Below are positions 8,441-18,179 of a stretch of DNA of 64,000 nt, piece by piece (within the stretch, counting starts at the first letter, position 1; every line of letters begins with the position of its first letter). The position numbers and the translations under genes are program-made. The stretch covers positions 2,826,001 to 2,890,000 of the forward strand of contig NW_026947544.1 in assembly GCF_034190915.1 (NCBI RefSeq), in the 5' to 3' direction. Under the pieces are notes generated by a model. It was not told where the DNA came from, did no database searches, and saw nothing but the letters and a program-made list of their open reading frames with translations. Source of the DNA: Cavia porcellus (taxonomy: Eukaryota; Chordata; Mammalia; Rodentia; Caviidae).

Positions 8441-11004
8441 GGGCCGATGAGGAAGTTCTCCTGCCTACTCCAATTAAGATCACTTGGAAGTCCCTGAATC
8501 CGGTTTGGGTACCTCAGTGGCCCCTACCCAAGGAGAAGCTTTTAGCATTAACCGAGATAGTCAAAACCCAGCTTCAGGCAGGGCACATAAAGCCATCAAC
8601 CTCCCCTTGGAATACCCCTGTTTTTGTTATTAGAAAGAAATCAGGTAAGTGGAGGCTGCTCCATGATCTAAGGGCGGTCAACGCGCAGATGCAGCCCCTG
8701 GGGGCGGTCCAGAGGGGGCTGCCAGCTCTCTCAGCCATCCCTCAGTCCTGGCCAGTTTATGTTATAGATCTTAGAGACTGTTTCTTCTCAATCCCCCTGC
8801 ATCCAGAGGACACCCATAGGTTCGCCTTTACCTTACCCACCATTAACCAAGAAAGCCCTGATCTCAGATACGAGTGGATAACGCTGCCCCAAGGTATGGC
8901 CAACAGTCCCACTATGTGTCAGATTTACCTTGATTCCCTACTGGCCCCCCTACGCAAAGCCTTCCCCAGAGTTAGGTGCATTCATTACATGGATGATCTG
9001 CTGATCAGTGCGAAGGACATAAATAGGTTAGAGGATATGCTAGGCCAACTGGTCAAGGCCCTGAGAAAGGCTAATTTACATATTGCCCCTGACAAGATTC
9101 AAGGAGGAGACATAGTGACTTACTTGGGTACCAAAGTCTCCCCTACATCGATTTCTCCACAGAAGGTAACCATCAGAACAGATAATCTTACAACCCTAAA
9201 TGACATGCAAAAGTTACTGGGAGATATAAATTGGATCAGACCTTACTTGCACATCCCTAATTCGGACTTAAAGCCCCTGTTTGATCTCCTGAGAGGGGAT
9301 CCGGATATTGCCTCCCCTAGAGAGTTCACCCCAGAGGCCAGAGTTGCTCTAAAGAAGATAGAAGAGGCCCTAAGCAAAGCTACATTACAGAGAATTGACC
9401 CAGAACAGCCTTTTGAGGTCTGCTTGTTGCAGACCAGTTCCCAGCCCATGGCAGTGATTTGGCAGAAAGGACCACTTCTGTGGGTGCACCCTAAGGTTTC
9501 ACCTGCCAAGATTATTGAACATTACCCGGAAGCAGTTGCTTCTCTGGCTCTGGAGGCACATAGTAGAGCCATCCAGCATTTTGGCTCCATGCCTCACGCT
9601 ATTCGGGTGCCTTATACCGCTTCTCAAATAAAAACTCTGACTGCTTGCATAGATACTTGGGCCATCCTGAGATGTGTATTTCTTGGGGAGATAGACAATC
9701 AGTTCCCTAAGGACCCTATACTACAGTTTATTACTCAACATCCGGTGATATTTCCAAAAATCACCGCCCCTGCACCCCTTACTCCTGCAACAACAGTCTA
9801 TACTGATGGGTCAAAAACCGGGATAGGGGCCTATGTGGTCTCAGGCATGCCTCCAGTTAACATACAGTTTGAACCAGATCAACCACAGGTGGTGGAGCTA
9901 CAAATTGTACAAACCGTCCTCGAGAAGTTCCCAGGGGCCCTTAATATTGTTTCTGATTCAAAATATGTTGTCAATGCCATGCAGGTCCTTGAGACTGCAG
10001 GCCCAATTAAACCAACCTCCAAAGTAACTAACTTGTTTTTGTCTATCCAGACATTGCTCATAAATAGACACAACAAAATATACATCACTCACATAAGAGC
10101 ACATACACACCTACCAGGGCCCATGGTACAGGGCAATGCGGCTGCTGACGCGGCCACTCGCCCGTTATGGATTTTCAATATGTTATCTCCAATAGAGCAA
10201 GCCCGTCAGTTCCATGACAAATTCCATGTCAATGCCAGGACGCTAGCCAACCAGTACCGCATCTCCAGGGCTGACGCGCGGGACATCGTGCGACTGTGCG
10301 GTTCATGCGCCACACACACGCCTGCCATATCAATGGGGGTTAACCCCAGAGGGTTGATCCCTGGCGATATTTGGCAAATGGATGTCACACACATGACAGA
10401 ATTTGGATCTCTTAAGTATGTCCATGTCTCCATGGACACCTGTTCTCATATTATATTCGCAACTGCAGAGACAGGTGAAAAGGTATCTAATGTGATCAAT
10501 CACTGCTTAGCGGCTTGGGCCGCGTGGGGCAAGCCCAAAATATTAAAGACAGACAACGGACCAGCCTATACAGGAAAAGCCTTCAATGAGTTCTGTAAGA
10601 CTATGGAAGTACACTTAAAACATGGTATCCCATATAATCCTCAAGGCCAAGGAATTATTGAAAGAGCTCATAAAAGCCTCAAAGAAATCTTATGTAAACA
10701 AAAAGGGGGAGTAGGCCAGGGCCTGCCCCCAAAGGCACGGCTATCCATGGCACTATTCACATACAATTTTTTAAACCTGAACAATAACAACCACCCCCCG
10801 GCTATGGAGCATTGTAATCCATCTCCTAGCAATAAGGGATGGGTAAAATGGAAAGATGTCCTGACGGGACAATGGATGGGCCCGGATCCAGTAGTCAGCT
10901 GGAACCGAGGTGCGGTTTGTGTTTTCCCGCAGGAACCGGGACGAGAACCATTGTGGGTCCCAGAAAGACTGACGCGTGCGACAAGCCCTTCGACTGAAGA
11001 CTAA
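8434..11004 (+). CDS. pol: Pol: reverse transcriptase, RNase H, integrase (intact, about 856 aa)
   Basis: The frame is open from the slip site to 11004. RT: LHDLRAVN finger motif near 8660, catalytic Asp in VIDLRDCFF, LPQGMANSP, and YMDD at 8986-8997. RNase H: TDGSKTG (Asp codon 9804-9806), VVELQ, SDSKYVV, and a final Asp in AAADAATR. Integrase: a zinc finger HxxxH...CGSC near 10214-10311; catalytic D (10381-10383), D (10552-10554) and E (10660-10662), with 35 residues between the last two (DD35E). The C-terminal domain has a GPDPVV-x-WNRG variant of the GPY/F region. Every catalytic residue expected is present and no stop interrupts. It is translated only as Gag-Pro-Pol after two -1 shifts. 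It ends 40 bases before the env ATG. Confidence 0.95.
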   Translation, partial: FLGADEEVLLPTPIKITWKSLNPVWVPQWPLPKEKLLALTEIVKTQLQAGHIKPSTSPWNTPVFVIRKKSGKWRLLHDLRAVNAQMQPLGAVQRGLPALSAIPQSWPVYVIDLRDCFFSIPLHPEDTHRFAFTLPTINQESPDLRYEWITLPQGMANSPTMCQIYLDSLLAPLRKAFPRVRCIHYMDDLLISAKDINRLEDMLGQLVKALRKANLHIAPDKIQGGDIVTYLGTKVSPTSISPQKVTIRTDNLTTLNDMQKLLGDINWIRPYLHIPNSDLKPLFDLLRGDPDIASPREFTPEARVALKKIEEALSKATLQRIDPEQPFEVCLLQTSSQPMAVIWQKGPLLWVHPKVSPAKIIEHYPEAVASLALEAHSRAIQHFGSMPHAIRVPYTASQIKTLTACIDTWAILRCVFLGEIDNQFPKDPILQFITQHPVIFPKITAPAPLTPATTVYTDGSKTGIGAYVVSGMPPVNIQFEPDQPQVVELQIVQTVLEKFPGALNIVSDSKYVVNAMQVLETAGPIKPTSKVTNLFLSIQTLLINRHNKIYITHIRAHTHLPGPMVQGNAAADAATRPLWIFNMLSPIEQARQFHDKFHVNARTLANQYRISRADARDIVRLCGSCATHTPAISMGVNPRGLIPGDIWQMDVTHMTEFGSLKYVHVSMDTCSHIIFATAETGEKVSNVINHCLAAWAAWGKPKILKTDNGPAYTGKAFNEFCKTMEVHLKHGIPYNPQGQGIIERAHKSLKEILCKQKGGVGQGLPPKARLSMALFTYNFLNLNNNNHPPAMEHCNPSPSNKGWVKWKDVLTGQWMGPDPVVSWNRGAVCVFPQEPGREPLWVPERLTRATSPSTED
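10918..10932 (+). promoter_or_regulatory. Predicted env splice acceptor
   Basis: A pyrimidine-rich run ending TTTTCCCGCAG (AG at 10931-10932) lies inside the end of pol. Joining 5650 to 10933 would give a subgenomic RNA whose first ATG is the env start at 11045, since I see no ATG between. A second candidate is CATCTCCTAG ending at 10829. This is prediction only. Confidence 0.6.
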
Positions 11005-11044
11005 TCCTGTCCTGCCGGAGACCAGCAGCAGGCCTGACAGCCAG

Positions 11045-12844
11045 ATGAACCCGAAAAAGGCTGCTTTTTTCATTGGGGGCGTTGTCCTAGCACTCCTCAG
11101 GATAAGTATGGTACATGCGGGGCTGGGGGGCCCCGCTTCTGGAATAGATCTTCGCACGAGCCTTCTTGGCAGTCCGTGCGATTGCGGAGGTGGCACGGTA
11201 AGCAGTATACCACCTAGCGCCAAAAAAGGACCAGGGACCGATTGTGGGGATAAAACAGCATTCTCAGTTGTGTACCCCTCCACTGCAGGAGGATTTAGTC
11301 AACCATCCTATCAGTGCATACTTAAGCCTAAGGTGAGTCCCTCAGGACCTGGTGATCTCGCCACATGTCCCTGCACTAAGTTTGAGGAATCCATGCATGT
11401 TACATGCTATACAGAGACAAAACAATGCAAACTTAAGAGTACAACCTATTGGATGGCAACGCTAACTACAACTAAAAGCCCTGTTGCCCCTAACCATATT
11501 CCCGCTGCTGTAGGCAGTTCTCCATTCATGCAGTCGGGTTGTAATGGAGAGGTTGGAGAAACGGTCTGTTGGTCTATGACCGCTCCCGTTCACATCTCTG
11601 ATGGTGGAGGGGTCCAAGACCAGTACCGGCAGGAACAGGTCATCGAGCGATGGGAACAATTAAATCCGTTCCCTGAAGTCAATTACCATCCACTCCTACG
11701 CCCAAAATCCCGAGGCATTAACCTTGACCTCGCTACTGAATCCATATTAGAGGCTACCCACAAAGCACTCAATCTTACTGACCCAGGGCTGGCCTCCGAT
11801 TGTTGGCTGTGTATGATGATGGGAGAATCATGGCCGCTGGCCATGCCGTTTAGAGACTATGAAAGTGAACCTTACAATTATAGCACACCCTATAATTGCT
11901 CACATGGGCCTCCATTTCGGGTCCAGTTTATGGGACAGTTTAATGCATCCTGTTTCCAAAAGTACCCACAAAATAATAGTTATGATATTGTTGTTGGAGC
12001 GCTGGCAGTCGCCTCGTGTGAGTCCATAACCAATGTAAGTAGTAGCTCGCCGCTATGTGCCCCCTTTGGCAAAGTATTTGCTTGCGGCAATGGTCATGCT
12101 TATACCTACCTGCCCAGTAATTGGACCGGCCTATGTGGCCTAGCTTACTTGTTGCCTGACATTGGTATTGTCCCTGGGGACCAACCCATGCCCATCCCAG
12201 CTGTGGACACCTTTATAAAAAGACATAAGAGAGATGTACTGATTTTACCTCTCTTGGCTGGTCTGGGGATAACTGGAGCCCTGGCCGCCGGGACTGCGGG
12301 CCTAGGAGTTTCATTAACCAAATATACTCAGTTATCCAAGCAATTGATAGAAGACATGTCTATAGTTGAGAGAACCCTTCAGGAGATACAAGATCAAATT
12401 GATTCCCTTGCAGAGGTTGTTCTGCAGAATAGAAGGGGCCTAGATCTACTCACTGTAGAGAGGGGAGGTATCTGTATTGCCTTACAGGAAAGATGCTGCT
12501 TTTATGCCAACAAGTCCGGAATCGTTCGAGACCGATTAAAGAAACTGCAAGAAGACCTAGAAAAGAGAAGAAAAGAACTACAAGACAACCCCTTTTGGGG
12601 AGCCTGGAATGGCTTGCTCCCCTATATTTTACCATTGTTAGGTCCCCTGTGCTCCTTGCTTCTGCTCTTACTTATAGGACCATGCTTGCTCCTATGGGTC
12701 ACATCATTTATTAATGGGCGCCTTGCGGCGGCCCGGCGTCAAGTACGCCTGGTTGCCCATGCGGCCCTGGCAGCAGCCCGTGATGGGCACAATGACCCCC
12801 AGGCTTACGCATGGCTCGCTCGACTGGCCTACGACCGGGTCTAG
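11045..12844 (+). CDS. env: Env glycoprotein, gamma-type / RDR-group-like (599 aa, intact)
   Basis: Surface-transmembrane envelope precursor. The start is the first ATG after the predicted acceptor and directly precedes a signal peptide (1-25, hydrophobic IGGVVLALL core). Surface unit: SDGGGVQDQYR at 185-195 fits the SDGGGxxDxxR motif of the ASCT2-using interference group; CWLC at 253-256 is the disulfide-isomerase-like motif linking SU to TM; eight N-glycosylation sequons (N243, 278, 284, 300, 310, 330, 359, 489). Furin site RHKR ends at 396, followed by a Gly/Ala-rich fusion peptide. TM: immunosuppressive-like heptad segment about 460-476, CX6CC (C477, C484, C485), membrane span about 526-556, and a tail of about 43 residues. 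There are no stops or frameshifts. Gamma-type Env beside a betaretroviral Pol indicates ancient recombination, as in MPMV/SRV. Receptor use is inferred. Confidence 0.95.
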   Translation: MNPKKAAFFIGGVVLALLRISMVHAGLGGPASGIDLRTSLLGSPCDCGGGTVSSIPPSAKKGPGTDCGDKTAFSVVYPSTAGGFSQPSYQCILKPKVSPSGPGDLATCPCTKFEESMHVTCYTETKQCKLKSTTYWMATLTTTKSPVAPNHIPAAVGSSPFMQSGCNGEVGETVCWSMTAPVHISDGGGVQDQYRQEQVIERWEQLNPFPEVNYHPLLRPKSRGINLDLATESILEATHKALNLTDPGLASDCWLCMMMGESWPLAMPFRDYESEPYNYSTPYNCSHGPPFRVQFMGQFNASCFQKYPQNNSYDIVVGALAVASCESITNVSSSSPLCAPFGKVFACGNGHAYTYLPSNWTGLCGLAYLLPDIGIVPGDQPMPIPAVDTFIKRHKRDVLILPLLAGLGITGALAAGTAGLGVSLTKYTQLSKQLIEDMSIVERTLQEIQDQIDSLAEVVLQNRRGLDLLTVERGGICIALQERCCFYANKSGIVRDRLKKLQEDLEKRRKELQDNPFWGAWNGLLPYILPLLGPLCSLLLLLLIGPCLLLWVTSFINGRLAAARRQVRLVAHAALAAARDGHNDPQAYAWLARLAYDRV

Positions 12845-13244
12845 ATGTGGCGGGTCTTCAGCACTCCTTCCCTATTGACACTACACAGCAGGGTAGGTGA
12901 GTCAATGACGGTTAAGAGCGTGCCTCCCCAGCACGACTCGACCTAAGCCAGGCCCTACCCCATACTGCACGAAAGCCGCTGGATTACTAGAATCTGCCCA
13001 GATCTAGATGTCTCTTCGAGGGGATCGCACAGAGGGGCATGAGTGCATGCCTATGTGCATCCAGGTTCCGTCCAGTTCACTCCTGGCCCTGGAAAAAGGA
13101 CGAGGGTCTCAAGGCCTTGGTGGACCCGGGGACGGCCGACCAGGGTCCAAGCCAAGGGCCTACGGTGGGCCTCAACACAGGGCATAAGCCTCTGCACTCG
13201 ATCCAGGGCGGGCTGCGATGCATACATTCATTCAAAGTAAATAA
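12845..13244 (+). promoter_or_regulatory. Stretch between env and polypurine tract, candidate RNA export element
   Basis: About 400 bases, GC-richer than the flanks, with no convincing gene. In MPMV-type viruses this interval holds the constitutive transport element that exports unspliced RNA through NXF1/TAP. Since no Rev-like gene is visible here, an export element is expected somewhere, and this is the obvious place. I could not identify the paired internal loops by eye. A 95-codon frame (ATG at 13039) runs into the LTR but shows no known domain. Confidence 0.4.
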
Positions 13245-13256
13245 AATAGGGGGAGA
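13245..13256 (+). other. Polypurine tract
   Basis: AATAGGGGGAGA directly abuts the 3' LTR. An uninterrupted GGGGGAGA purine run at this position primes plus-strand DNA in retroviruses. It is preceded by an A/T-rich stretch (AAAGTAAATAAA), also usual. Confidence 0.92.
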
Positions 13257-13694
13257 TGTTGGGAGCCGCCGACACCGGTCGCCTTACTTGGCGGACGTAG
13301 GGCCTGTGGGTGGGGGCGGAGCCTGAGCTAGATTGCCCCTCCCATTGAGTGAGTCAAGTTGGCGCCTGCTTCCTGCCCCCTGATTGTGCTGGCGACTTAA
13401 ACAACCCGCTCTGTAAGATAGTCTGCCTAGCAACAGCTGATGTTAGCCAATCAGCCCGCATCGCGTGCTTTGAACTGATTGGCCACTGTTACCCTATAAA
13501 AGTAAATGCCTCTCCCGCCACAAGAGAGAAGCACAGAGGAAGCACAAAGAGAGATAGAGAAAGTCCACCGGCGAGAAAGGGCTGGTGACAGAGAGGAGGC
13601 CTCGCGGGGCCCACGTGGAGACAAATAAAGGCAAGGTTGCACACTGTCAGAATCTGTCGCGTGTTCTTCCTGCAGGCCAGGAGCGACATCGACA
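13257..13694 (+). repeat. 3' LTR (438 bp)
   Basis: Same length and sequence as the 5' LTR except T at 13466 for C at 5342, within CGCG(C/T)G. TATA lies at 13495-13501 and AATAAA at 13624-13629, which should end the viral transcript. It ends CGACA and is followed at once by the TATGCT duplication and L1-A sequence. Confidence 0.97.
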
Positions 13695-13700
13695 TATGCT
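13695..13700. repeat. Target-site duplication of the provirus, right copy (TATGCT)
   Basis: Second copy of the 6-bp duplication at 5127-5132. From here L1-A ORF2 continues on the minus strand in register with the part left of the provirus. Confidence 0.95.
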
Positions 13701-15235
13701 TCCAAGAATGACTTAGATAGTATTGCTTCCCTTTCAATTTCATTGAAGATTTTAAGGATTGTTAGCATTAAGTCTTCTTTGTACTTCTTGTAAAATCTGC
13801 AGGGAATCCTTCTGGGACTGGCCTCTTCTTTGTAGATAAGGATTTAATTATATTTTCTATTTCATTATCGAAATTGAGTTATTCAGCAGTTTTACATCTT
13901 CCTGACCTTGCTTTGGTACTTCATATGTTTCTAGGGATCTGTCAGTTTCTTCTGTGTTATCAAAAATATGGAAGTAGGAGTTTTCAAAATAGATGTTGAT
14001 GATTTGTATTTCTATAGAAATACAGTAGTGATTTCACCTTTTTCATTCCTTATTGCATGAATTTGAACCTTTTCTTCCCTTTTTAAATAAGGTTGATTAT
14101 GGAGTTATCAATTTTATTTATTTTTTCAAAGAACCAACTCTGATTTATTGTTTCTTTGGATTGTTTTCTTAGTCTCTATTGCATTAATTTGTGCTCTGGT
14201 TTTTATATTATTCTGCCTTCTTTTGGCTTTGGGCTTGACTTGCTCTTCTTTTTTTTGGATTTTTAAGGTGTAGTGTCAGATTATTTATTTTTATTCATTT
14301 TGTTTTCCTGATGTGGGAACTCAATGCAATAAAATTTCCTCTGAGAACAGATTTCATTGCATCCCACAGATTCCAGTAAGTTGTATTTGTATTTTCACTT
14401 GCTTGTAGGTATTGTTTAAGTTCTTTAATTATTACTGTGACCCACTGATTATTCAACAGTGTTATTGTTTCCATGTGTTGTGGGATTTTTGTAGTCTCTT
14501 TTACTATTAATTTCTAATTTCATAGTGCTTTGATCCCATAATATTCAAGGGAAAATTTCAATTTTTCTACATTTATTAAAGTATATTCTATGAGCTAATA
14601 TATGGTCTATGTTAGAGAATGCCTCATGTACTGCTGAGTAGAATGTGCATTCTGATGTTGTTGGATGGAACTCTGTATATGTCTATCAAGTCCATTTGCT
14701 CACAGGTGTGATTCTGTTCTGTTCTTTCTTTGTTGATTTTCTCTTTGGTTGATCTATCCCTTGGTGTCAATGGTGTGTTAAAGTGTGTTATATTTGTATT
14801 ACTGCTAATATGGTATTCATTTCTGTTAATACTTTTTTAATATAACTTGTTGCTCTGGAATTTGGTGTATATATATATTTGGGATTGTTATCTATTCCTC
14901 TTGAAGTTTTCCCATACCAGTATGTAATCACCTTCTTTATCTCTTCTGCTCATTATTGGTTTGAAGTTCACATTGTCTGCAAACAGTAATGCTATCCCTG
15001 CTTTATTTTCAGTTTCTGTTGCATGAAATATTGTTTTCCATACTTTGACTTTCAGTCTGTGAGTATCCTTTTGGGTTAGATGCGTTTCTTGTAGACAGTG
15101 TATGTTTGAATTTTGTTTTTTGATCCATTCTGCCAGTCTGTTTCTTTTAACTGGTCCTTTGAGACCATTTACATTAATGTCTATAACTATTAGATGTTGG
15201 TTAATGGTTGGCATGTTATAGTTCTGTTGTTGCAT
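13695..15235 (-). pseudogene. L1-A ORF2, endonuclease and start of RT (broken)
   Basis: The start codon at 15235 opens an APE-type endonuclease domain: 'DINVNGLKGPVKRNRLAEWI' holds the N-terminal catalytic Asn context and 'CLQETHLTQKDTH' the catalytic Glu. The first frame stops after 115 codons. Later parts are recognisable only in several frames down to the provirus boundary. The endonuclease would nick the genomic target at TTTT/AA-like sites. Dead by multiple lesions. Confidence 0.85.
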
Positions 15236-15254
15236 CTGTATCTTCCCATTCTGT

Positions 15255-16286
15255 TTAACTGTGTGCTTTGCTTAGCGGTTTTTTCCTAAGTATATGTTAA
15301 TTGCCTTTCAGTATTCTTTGCAGGTTTAGCTTGGTGATCATGAAGTTTTTCAGCTGTTGTTTGTCACGGAATTATCTTATTTCTCCATCAGTTTTTGAAG
15401 GACAGTTTTTCAGGGTACATCAGTCTAGGTTGGAAATCATTTTCTTTTAGTATCTGAAATGCTTCACTCCATGCTCTTCTTGACTTTATTGTTTGTGCTG
15501 AGAAATCTGGTGTGATTCTGGTGGGTTTTTCCTTTATAGGTGATCTGTCTTTTCTCTCTCATAGCTTTTAACATTCTATTGTTTCATTGGATTTTTGGGA
15601 TGGTGATTATTATGTGTCTGGGTGAATTTTTATTTTTGTTATGGCTATTTGGAATTCTATATGCTTCACTGATCCTGATATCAGTTTCCAATCTCATGTT
15701 TGGGAAATTTTCTTCTATTACCTCTCTAAATATTCTCTTGACATCCTTTATGTTGTCCCTTTTTTCATTAGTCCCTATCCATCTTATGTTGTTTTTGTTT
15801 GCATCATCCTGAAACTATTGAATTCTTATTTCCTGATTTCTTGTTATTTTAAAAGAGTTTTCTTTTCCTGTTTACTAGCTGAAATCTTGTCTTCAAGGTC
15901 TGAAATTCTATCTTCACTTTCATTCAGGCAGCTTTTACAACTTTCAATGGAATTTTTGCTTTCCTGTATATCTCTTTGCATCTGCTTTATGTATTCTTTC
16001 TTATATTGTTCATCCAGGAATTCTTTTTGTTTAGTTCCTTCAATTTTTAAACTGTGTCTTCTTTAGATGTGTTCAGCATCCCCTTCATTTCTTTCATCAT
16101 TTCTTCCTTTACCTCAGAGAGTATTTCTAGTTTGACTTCCTTTAAAGCTTCCTGGATTTGCTTCTTTATTTCATTTGCTATTATGTTGTATATTTCAGGT
16201 GTATGGCATATATTTTCTTCCATGTACATAGTTCCCAAAGTTTCTTTGGATGGACTGGAGGTTTGAGATTGTAATTTGTCTTTCAT
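15255..16286 (-). pseudogene. L1-A ORF1 (broken)
   Basis: This is a remnant of the L1 RNA-binding chaperone. 79 codons are open from an ATG at 16286 ('SQTSSPSKETLGTMYMEENI'), then the frame is lost. The remaining coiled-coil, RRM and CTD regions can be followed in shifted frames to a TAA at 15255-15257. Compared with the 350-codon intact copies (34725-35777 and 61209-62261), it begins at a later ATG because the usual start region reads ATG ACA AAA TGA-like. Confidence 0.8.
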
Positions 16287-16715
16287 TTTGTTATTTGTCC
16301 ATGTTTCTGTGTTTCAAGTGTTATTCCAAGGCTTTCTCAGGGCCTGTTGGAAATCGTCTCTTATTCCCTCAGCTCTGGGGACTCTGGCCACCCAATTCTC
16401 CAAAGTTAGAGGTCACTGAGTGTGGGGCAGGCCACTCAAGACCCGCCAAGCTGATCTAGTGTAACAGGAAGCCATGCATTTTCTGGTCTGGGGCTGAGCA
16501 AGATCCCAAACTAGCTGGGCTCAGGGGATGGTGCAGGGACACCCATCTCCAGATGCCCAGTCTCTGGAACCAATGGTGCTGGCAGGCCCAGAACTCCAAA
16601 GTCTGCCAAACCCAGCAGGGAGCAGTGAGACCTGTGCAGGCCAGTTCAAGACCCACCATCTTGTCCAGTTGCACATGAAGTATTAACACACTTCTTATTT
16701 TTTGACTCATAAACC
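16287..16715 (-). repeat. L1-A 5' UTR
   Basis: A GC-rich island in otherwise AT-rich DNA, directly upstream (minus strand) of ORF1. Its text ('ctcagctctggggactctggccaccca') resembles in inverted form the L1-D 5' UTR near 49310-49340, not the 260-bp monomers of L1-B/C/F. The end at 16715 is placed where GC content drops. Confidence 0.65.
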
Positions 16716-18175
16716 CAAGTTGCTTTTTGTGTCAGGTTTAGAATCTTTTAGCTGTTTTTTGTTTCATTTTTCTCATGTTATTAACAGTTTAATTTGATTA
16801 AACAATAAGTTAAAATACATGTATGTCTCTAAGAGATCCATAAACTAGACAGTAAAATGATGCCATTTTCAGTACAATTTACAACAACTGATTATAAATA
16901 TCTGCATCTACATATGAACAGTTAAGCAAATGTGGCATGAATATATGTTGAAGTGCTACTCAGGCATAAAGAAGGATAAATTTTAGTCATTTAAAAGAAA
17001 ATTGTTGACTTTTGAAATGACAATTCTAAGTGAAATACATCAGACATATAAAGTTAAACATTGTGTGATTTCTCTTACATAAGAAATCCACAATATAAAT
17101 AAGTTAAAGGTCAAATTGAAGATAAAGTGATAAGAAAGAGGAGGTAGAATCTTTGGATATAGGTAATCAGAGAAAGTAGGGGAATGAATGATAAATGGAA
17201 AAGGAAGTAAAAATAATTATACCATAGTATGTATGCACAAAATTACTTAGGTTGAGTAATAGATCATAAACATAATAAAAGGTAATAAAATCTTAAAATG
17301 TAAGTTGATGCTCTTATATCACTTCATTATAGTATGTGAATTTATTTATTACATAACCCCATTTAAAATAGTTATGAGAAATACCTTACAAATTTTCTTT
17401 ATTGAATCATTAAATGAATACTGAATATGTACCCTGTAATTATTATTTCAAAAAAAGTTTAAAAATACTGAATAAACTTGTATGTATATCTATCATCTTT
17501 CTATCTGCCTATCATCTATTATCTATATGTGTGTATTAGAAATATTCCATAGTTAAACAATTTGTGAAGAAAACATCTATTAAAGATAATATATCAATAA
17601 TTAAAATTTAGGCTACAAATTCATATGGGTTTTCATTCATTTTCAGTATAGATTGAGGTATGATTGTTTATTTTATTGTGTGTAAAATCATAGACAGCTA
17701 TAATGCTATCTACATGAGATTAGAATGAAAATTAAATGAGTATTATTCTTAGTAATGAAAATTTATTTTTTTAAATACTGACTGTATCACATTGTAAACT
17801 GTGATGTGAATTTTGTTTAAAGATATAAAGCAATATTCTAATAATTTTTATGGAGTGAAAGAAAAAACAAACAAAAAGAAAGGCAAACTTTTTAAGCAGA
17901 TACAGAAAAAAATTGTAAAGAAGAAACAGTAAGGTAATAAAGGACAAAATAAATTAATTTAAGATAATTTAAAGTGTGTCTTTAAATGATAGTTTCTCCA
18001 GAGTTCATGAATTTATAAATGTACTTGTGAATTGTGCAGTGTAAATAAGGTGAGTGGACACAAAAGAATTTTTAGGAAAATTTATTCTGATTCATATAAT
18101 GAGAAAGAGGAAATAATATGAGAGTGGCAGAGAGAAACTACCTATATTTATAGGTAGCAAGTTAACCCTACTGCT
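16716..18175. other. AT-rich DNA with an old L1 3' end
   Basis: About 16915-17430 (plus strand) looks like the end of an ancient mammalian L1: 'aagcaaatgtggcatgaatata', a 'cataaagaaggataaatttt' stretch and 'aagtgaaatacatcagacatataaag' recall ORF2-3' UTR text of old L1M elements. The rest is unassigned. No gene is supported. Confidence 0.5.
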
Positions 18176-18179
18176 AATA

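Larger units (their letters stand above)
5133..13694 (+). mobile_element. Complete endogenous betaretrovirus-like provirus with gamma-type env
   Basis: Order: 5' LTR, primer site, leader with splice donor, gag, -1 shift, pro with dUTPase, -1 shift, pol, splice acceptor, env, 3' untranslated stretch, polypurine tract, 3' LTR, flanked by TATGCT duplications. Every main frame is open from end to end. The three frames (gag 0, pro -1, pol -1 again) and dUTPase inside Pro are the D-type betaretrovirus plan. Base composition (GC-rich) is sharply different from the surrounding AT-rich L1. It lies opposite in orientation to its host L1-A. Relatives by plan are MPMV/SRV and SMRV. The exact clade cannot be fixed without a tree. 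Confidence 0.97.
13695..16715 (-). mobile_element. LINE-1 copy L1-A, 5' part (5' UTR, ORF1, ORF2 N-terminal part)
   Basis: Proximal half of the L1 split by the provirus. Right to left it holds a GC-rich 5' UTR (16287-16715), ORF1 (16286-15255) and the ORF2 endonuclease and early RT (15235-13695). All parts align by eye with L1-B, L1-C and L1-F but carry more substitutions and small indels. Confidence 0.85.

Noticed and set aside
13039..13326. 95-codon frame after env running into the 3' LTR, as a possible accessory gene (Sag-like)
   Set aside because: It has no signal peptide, membrane span or motif, and it overlaps the polypurine tract and LTR start. No acceptor of quality lies before it. 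Kept only as a remote possibility.
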